The position numbers were made by a program, and so were the translations under genes. DNA of 36,489 nucleotides from an uncultured Granulicella sp. (GTDB lineage Bacteria > Acidobacteriota > Terriglobia > Terriglobales > Acidobacteriaceae): contig CAIZFH010000315.1 in assembly GCA_903932155.1 (NCBI GenBank), positions 1 to 36,489 of the forward strand, read 5' to 3'. Position 1 is the first letter of the stretch, and every line of letters begins with the position of its first letter. The notes below the pieces were generated by a model. That model was not told the DNA's origin, did no database searches, and saw only the letters and a program-made list of their open reading frames with translations. Positions 32,772 to 36,489 of the stretch are shown piece by piece.

Positions 32772-32870
32772 ACACTCACGCTAGCCCCCGAATGTTACAG
32801 GACAGCGACAATCCCGCCCGCGAATCCGCGCGAGTACCTGCCGCTGCCTGTCTCATATAGGATGCGCAAA

Positions 32871-33299
32871 TTACTGCGCGGGCGCTGGATCGTCCGGCAT
32901 CACCGCGCCGGCCTTCACCCACTGCTCGATGGTGGCAATGTCCTCGTCGCTCATCTTCGGGGCCTTCGAGGGCATCGGCTTGGGATCTTCAGGAGGGCCT
33001 TCATGCCGGATCAGCTTCACCAGCAGGCTGTTCGCCGGATCGCCCGGCACAATCGCCACACCACTGCGTCCGCCCTTCATCGTCGTCGCTTTCGTCTGCA
33101 GGCTCAGCCCGCCCTTGCGATTCATATCGAAGTGGCACTTGCCGCAGTTCGTCTGCAGCAGCGGCCTCACCTTCTCCGTGTAGAACGCCGGCTTGTTGGC
33201 CGCATCCTGCGCCGCCACCACACGCAACCCAGACCCAGCCAGCACCGCGCCTGCCAGCACCACCGCCATTACACCTGCACCTGCAAAAACTCTCCGCAT
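32871..33299 (-). CDS. PSCyt1-type cytochrome c
   Basis: 142 residues with GAGGAGG before its ATG. Signal peptide VFAGAGVMAVVLAGAVLAGSGLRVVAAQ, then FYTEKVRPLLQTNCGKCHFDMNRKGGLSLQ. This is the planctomycete/acidobacterial cytochrome (PF07635) pattern with heme site CGKCH, the GGRSG..VPGDPANSLLVKLIRHEG middle and the end PKMSDEDIATIEQWVKAGA. A Met in KPMPSKAPKM is the likely distal ligand. In Planctomycetota the domain is usually part of larger proteins with DUF1549/DUF1553; here it stands alone. It probably carries electrons in the periplasm. Confidence 0.87.
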   Translation of the reverse strand: MRRVFAGAGVMAVVLAGAVLAGSGLRVVAAQDAANKPAFYTEKVRPLLQTNCGKCHFDMNRKGGLSLQTKATTMKGGRSGVAIVPGDPANSLLVKLIRHEGPPEDPKPMPSKAPKMSDEDIATIEQWVKAGAVMPDDPAPAQ

Positions 33300-33475
33300 C
33301 CATCCTCCTCAAATCTCTTTTGCCTGAATTTAGAAACCTGGCCCGAAGACAATCCTGCCCCACACCCTCTATTAACCGAAGAGTACACAGAACCTGTATG
33401 GTCACTTACTGTAAGTTTACGTTCCACGTAGGGTAGAAGTTGCTCTGGTGCCTCCGCACCTCCAAAAATTTAATC

Positions 33476-34741
33476 ATGCGCACAAAAGCCCACGTGGCTC
33501 TACTGTTCGCTCTGGCCTGCCTGCCACTTAGCGGTCTGCCGTTGCTTGCCGCCAAGCCGACGCGGTCCATCTCGCGCCGCAGCGAAGGACGGCTCATCGT
33601 CGCTCAGCCCACGCAGCGTCTCTCCCGCGAACATTCCGCTCGCAGGAGCGCAAACGCTCGTCTGAATTCGCGCCTGCGCTCGCACGCCAACGCGCGGGCA
33701 GTCGAGCAGCCCGTCGCAGCCAATCTCTCGCGCTACGCCGGCCCGACCGCGCCGCACAGCAGCGCCACGCGCCATGCGCACACGCCTGCTCTCGACTCCT
33801 ATCCAGAGGCAACCAGCGTCCACGCCTGGATGCGCACCCGACAGGAGCAGCAGAGTTCGCTGGCCGCGCACACAGCCATCGCGACGGCAGACCAGGGCTT
33901 ACGCACCTCCAGGACTACATTACCTGCGACGCCTGCTACCAATGCAGCTCCTGCTCAACAGTACAATCCCGCAGCGCTGCAGCAGCCTGCTCAGCGCGAC
34001 CCGTCCGACAATCAGCAGGACTCCGGCAACTCCACCATGCTCATCAACATCGGCGGTGTCCTCCGCCCTGTCGCCGAAGCGCATCCGCTCCCTTCCATCG
34101 AAGAGGAGGCTGCGACGCCCGTCATTCTCCCCGCGCTGCGCGTCTCCGCACTCTACGACAGCCGCGGTCGCCTCATCATTCCCCAGCCGCTCTACGGTTC
34201 GCACGATATACTGCTCCACCAGAACCAGATGGCCGATCACGATGGCCTGGACCGTGTGCGCGACGAAGCCGACCTACTCGCGCTGCGCCGCCAGCATCAG
34301 CTCGTCGCCCTTCCGGAGAACGAGGCGCTGCGTGTCGACGGCCGCCTGCCTGAGGATCGCCGTTTCTCGCGCCCCTGGACCGCGGACTTCCTGGCGGCTC
34401 TCGCTACCGATCATTACGCCAGCTTCCATATGCCGTTGCAGGTCAACTCCGCCGTGCGTACCGTCGAGTTCCAGCGCCACCTTACGCACAGCAACGCCAA
34501 CGCCGCGCCTTCCACCGGAGACACCGCTTCGCCGCATCTCACCGGCCAGGCCGTCGACATCGCCAAGCACGGCCTCTCCATCACCGAGATCGCCTGGATG
34601 CGAGCCTACCTCCAGCCACTTATCGGCCAGGGCAAGATCGACGTCGAAGAGGAGTTCCAGCAGTCCTGCTTCCACATCAGCGTCTACAAAAGCTACGCCC
34701 CAGCCACGTCCGCCCACGTCACCCTCGCCGCAGCCCACTGA
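33476..34741 (+). CDS. Exported DUF5715 protein, M15-peptidase-like fold
   Basis: 421 residues from ATG 33476 (MRTKAHVALLFALACLPLSGLPLLAA, signal peptide); no good ribosome binding site is visible. Residues 30-220 are a long Arg/Ala/Gln/Ser-rich, low-complexity region. The last ~120 residues resemble peptidases of the LAS/M15 superfamily: a metal-binding SPHLTGQAVDI motif (H354, D361, the SxHxxGxAxD pattern) and a second His in CFHISVY (H400). In active LAS enzymes a catalytic Glu sits three residues before that His (ExxH); here that position is Ser. A metal may still bind, but hydrolysis is doubtful. Related proteins are annotated DUF5715. A role in cell-wall binding is inferred. It ends four bases from the stop of the DedA-rhodanese gene. 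Confidence 0.78.
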   Translation: MRTKAHVALLFALACLPLSGLPLLAAKPTRSISRRSEGRLIVAQPTQRLSREHSARRSANARLNSRLRSHANARAVEQPVAANLSRYAGPTAPHSSATRHAHTPALDSYPEATSVHAWMRTRQEQQSSLAAHTAIATADQGLRTSRTTLPATPATNAAPAQQYNPAALQQPAQRDPSDNQQDSGNSTMLINIGGVLRPVAEAHPLPSIEEEAATPVILPALRVSALYDSRGRLIIPQPLYGSHDILLHQNQMADHDGLDRVRDEADLLALRRQHQLVALPENEALRVDGRLPEDRRFSRPWTADFLAALATDHYASFHMPLQVNSAVRTVEFQRHLTHSNANAAPSTGDTASPHLTGQAVDIAKHGLSITEIAWMRAYLQPLIGQGKIDVEEEFQQSCFHISVYKSYAPATSAHVTLAAAH

Positions 34742-34745
34742 CTCT

Positions 34746-35759
34746 TTATTCAGCCGACTTCAGCAAAGTCTCCGCCCCAATCACATCGGCCGCAACAATC
34801 TCATCCGCTTCCACATAGTCGAACAGCGGGTAGCCTGCCAATTTCCATCCGTCGAAGCCGCCCCGCAGCGGACGCACACGCGTAATACCCAACCGGTGCA
34901 GTTGCAGCGCGACCTTCGCGCTTGTCTCCTCCGAAGGGCAGGTGCAGTATAGAATCACGTCTCGGTCGCGGGGGATGCGTTCCGCATGGCGCGCCACCTC
35001 GCTCGGCCCAATGCGCACCGCGCCGGGCAACACACGCGGATCGGGCAGGTAGTCCAGTGGATGCCGCAGATCGACTATGTAGGGCTGCGGAGTCCCGTCC
35101 AGAGCCGCCTCGTCCATCATCGCCTTCAACTCGTCGGGCTCTAATCGCATATCGCGCACCCGAGCCAGAAAGCGTCGCTGCTTCACCACGCGCCACAGTA
35201 AGAAACCCACCACCATCAGAAGGAATACGACCGCGGCGAACTGGCTCAGAAACGCGAATAGTCCCTGGCTGCGACTCACCACATCCCCAAAGAAGCGACC
35301 CGCAAATAGAAACGAGATCGACCACACCATCGAACCCATCAGGTCAAACAGCAGGAACCGCGCATAGCTCATGCCGGTCTGACCTGCAATCGGCGCGGCA
35401 ACCGTCGACAGTCCCGGCACAAACTTTGCAAACAACAGGGTCACAGGCCCGCGTCGCGTAAAATAGCCCTCCGTCCGCGCCACACAGGTCGTAGATTCCA
35501 GAGACATCCGGCACAGCAGCCGTACCACGCGGCTACCAAAGTTTCGTCCCAAGGCAAACCACGTCGAATCCGAGATCAGGCACGCAGCAAGCACCGCCAA
35601 CTCCGCCGAGCCCGCGCTCAAGCGATGGGTCGCGCTCAGCGTTCCCGCGGCAAGCAACAGCGGAATGCTGGGTGCGGGCAGCCCAAGCTGCTCCACCAGC
35701 ACCCACAAAAAGAGGATCGCATAGGCATGCCCGACAAAGAATCCAATCGCAATTGGCAT
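34746..35759 (-). CDS. DedA membrane protein fused to a rhodanese domain
   Basis: 337 residues with GAGGAG before its ATG. Residues 1-~200 are DedA/SNARE-associated: GLPAPSIPLLLAAGTLSA, the re-entrant G[FY]xxR-type part EGYFTRRGPVTLLFAKFVPGLSTVAAPIAGQTGMSYARFLLFDLMGS, and two or three further helices. Residues ~225-325 are a rhodanese domain (YIVDLRHPLDYLPDPRVLPGAVRI, then YCTCPSEETSA with Cys272 as the likely persulfide carrier, then LRGGFDGWKLAGYPL). DedA proteins move lipids such as undecaprenyl phosphate across the membrane; rhodaneses carry sulfur or bind phospho/oxo compounds. The fusion is known in some Proteobacteria and Acidobacteria but its function is unknown. Confidence 0.9.
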   Translation of the reverse strand: MPIAIGFFVGHAYAILFLWVLVEQLGLPAPSIPLLLAAGTLSATHRLSAGSAELAVLAACLISDSTWFALGRNFGSRVVRLLCRMSLESTTCVARTEGYFTRRGPVTLLFAKFVPGLSTVAAPIAGQTGMSYARFLLFDLMGSMVWSISFLFAGRFFGDVVSRSQGLFAFLSQFAAVVFLLMVVGFLLWRVVKQRRFLARVRDMRLEPDELKAMMDEAALDGTPQPYIVDLRHPLDYLPDPRVLPGAVRIGPSEVARHAERIPRDRDVILYCTCPSEETSAKVALQLHRLGITRVRPLRGGFDGWKLAGYPLFDYVEADEIVAADVIGAETLLKSAE

Positions 35760-36025
35760 GGGGAATACTCCTCTTTCTATGGTTGGGTACAGCTATATAG
35801 ATGAGTTCACTCCATTGATGGATGCCGGACATGGTTCGCGGGCCGCCGGTTGCCCGTTTCAGTGCAGTTTCACCACCTCAATCGGCTTTGAACTCACACC
35901 CGGCAGATTCACCCATGTTTAAGGTTCTTAAGCCTATACTTGTGGTCGGCTACGCAGAAACGTCCAATCCAGACGCCGCGCTGGCCTAGCCGAAAGTTTA
36001 TAGCACCACCAGGAGACGCACCTTT

Positions 36026-36337
36026 ATGTCACGCAAATTGCTCATTCTCGCCACCCTTACCGCCCTGCTTCCACTCGCAGCGGTCGCACACGCCCAGACC
36101 GGCCCCTACAAAGTCCTTCAGACCGTCAAGGTCGGTGGCGATGGCGGTATGGACTACGTCACCGCCGACTCCGCCAACCGCACCCTCTACGTCGCGCGCT
36201 CCGGAGCCGCAGGCCACATCGGCGTCTTCAACCTTGACACCTTCGCGCAGGTCGGCGACATCCCGGGAACCAGCGGGCACGGCGCAATCGTCGACGACGT
36301 CACTGGGCACGGCTTCGCCACCTCCCGCGCCATCACC
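36026..36337 (+). CDS. YncE-like beta-propeller protein, truncated at a chimeric junction
   Basis: 104 codons from ATG 36026 (AGGAG at 36011-36015). Signal peptide KLLILATLTALLPLAAVAHAQ, then KVLQTVKVGGDGGMDYVTADSANRTLYVARSG and HIGVFNLDTFAQVGDIPGTSGHGAIVDDVTGHGFATSRAIT, the first blades of a YncE/gluconolactonase-type seven-bladed propeller of about 330 residues. After about 36337 the sequence becomes AT-rich and the frame no longer resembles a propeller; the frame happens to stay open to the window end. True continuation is missing. Confidence 0.75.
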
Positions 36338-36489
36338 ATACAATTATTACATCTTGATAATTCGCCTCTCAAACGTTTTGACACAAGATCATTGATTCGT
36401 TCGCGCAAACTGTCAATTTTAATGGTTTTAATAATTTCTGCGGCAAATGCATACATCAACATCATTCTGGCTTCGTTTTCGTCAATCCC
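36338..36489 (-). CDS. sufD: C-terminal fragment of a Bacteroidota-type SufD
   Basis: Read on the minus strand from the window edge, this encodes IDENEARMMLMYAFAAEIIKTIKIDSLRERINDLVSKRLRGELSRCNNC. EAR-x-(M/L)LxxAFA-x-(E/D)-(I/V)-(I/V) is the conserved C-terminal helix of SufD, the scaffold partner of SufB/SufC in iron-sulfur cluster assembly. The RLRGEL..CNNC end is, in my recollection, that of Bacteroidota. It is AT-rich, unlike everything to its left, and is probably from another organism joined during assembly. Confidence 0.75.

Noticed and set aside
32010-33431. 473-codon plus-strand frame across the glycosyltransferase and PSCyt1 genes
   Set aside because: Runs antisense through two well-supported genes and the gap between them; Arg/His-rich, no motif, no ribosome binding site.
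33774-34952. 392-codon Ser/Pro/Arg-rich plus-strand frame overlapping DUF5715
   Set aside because: Out-of-frame reading of the DUF5715 gene running on into the DedA-rhodanese gene; the other frames have signal peptide and metal-site motifs.
36187-36465. 92-codon minus-strand frame as one continuous protein
   Set aside because: Its first part is the SufD C-terminus and its rest is antisense of the acidobacterial propeller gene; the continuous frame is a product of the chimeric join.

Overview
The window looks like a piece of an Acidobacteriota genome, most likely class Terriglobia (Granulicella/Terriglobus/Edaphobacter-like). The evidence is GC-rich coding DNA, many exported proteins of families common there (TPR/DUF5107, DUF2911, DUF3494, DUF5715, PSCyt1-type cytochrome c, TonB C-terminal proteins) and a Gram-negative lipid A gene pair. 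This placement comes from family knowledge and was not checked by a search. The last ~150 bases do not belong to this genome: they are AT-rich and encode, on the minus strand, the end of a Bacteroidota-type SufD. The window is therefore probably from a metagenome assembly with a chimeric right end.

Layout. 1-329: C-terminal piece of a TPR protein. 330-693: non-coding, with two palindromic hairpins of the repetitive intergenic kind. 694-6132: two exported proteins, a Tat-type glycoside hydrolase resembling GH50 agarases and a 1160-residue DUF5107/TPR protein; both carry an Ala/Lys-rich linker after the signal peptide. 6199-9702: an electron-transfer block with a monoheme cytochrome c, then a tight Rieske / cytochrome b6-type / nonaheme cytochrome c operon. 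10240-15094: two surface proteins, a lipoprotein with six Ig-like repeats plus an ice-binding-like DUF3494 domain, and a beta-barrel/Ig/OmpA protein. 15416-15492: tRNA-Pro(GGG). 15588-20912 (minus): yggX, rnr, an exported hypothetical protein and tyrS. 21009-24107: small genes (TonB C-terminal protein, DUF4440 lipoprotein, YjbR/MmcQ, DoxX, SDR). 24210-27211: exported hypothetical, fabZ-lpxA with a 4-base overlap, and a heparin-lyase-I-like polysaccharide lyase. 27283-27359: tRNA-Arg(CCG). 27545-29372: DUF2911 protein and an MFS transporter, convergent and overlapping. 29432-30589 (minus): a PilZ protein followed by a NarL/LuxR regulator whose receiver domain lacks the phosphorylatable Asp. 30834-35759: aldo/keto reductase, family 2 glycosyltransferase, PSCyt1 cytochrome, DUF5715 protein and a DedA-rhodanese fusion. 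36026-36337: start of a YncE-like beta-propeller protein, cut off at the chimeric junction.

How the genes fit together. The clearest functional unit is the Rieske/b/multiheme-c operon, a quinol-oxidising complex in which a membrane-anchored nine-heme cytochrome stands where cytochrome c1 or f would normally be; the monoheme cytochrome just upstream is a plausible soluble acceptor. The PilZ-NarL pair is a candidate c-di-GMP-to-transcription module that does not depend on phosphorylation. The neighbouring surface proteins, lyase and glycoside hydrolase fit a saprophytic, biofilm-forming soil or wetland bacterium. No CRISPR array, complete insertion sequence, prophage or defence island was seen.
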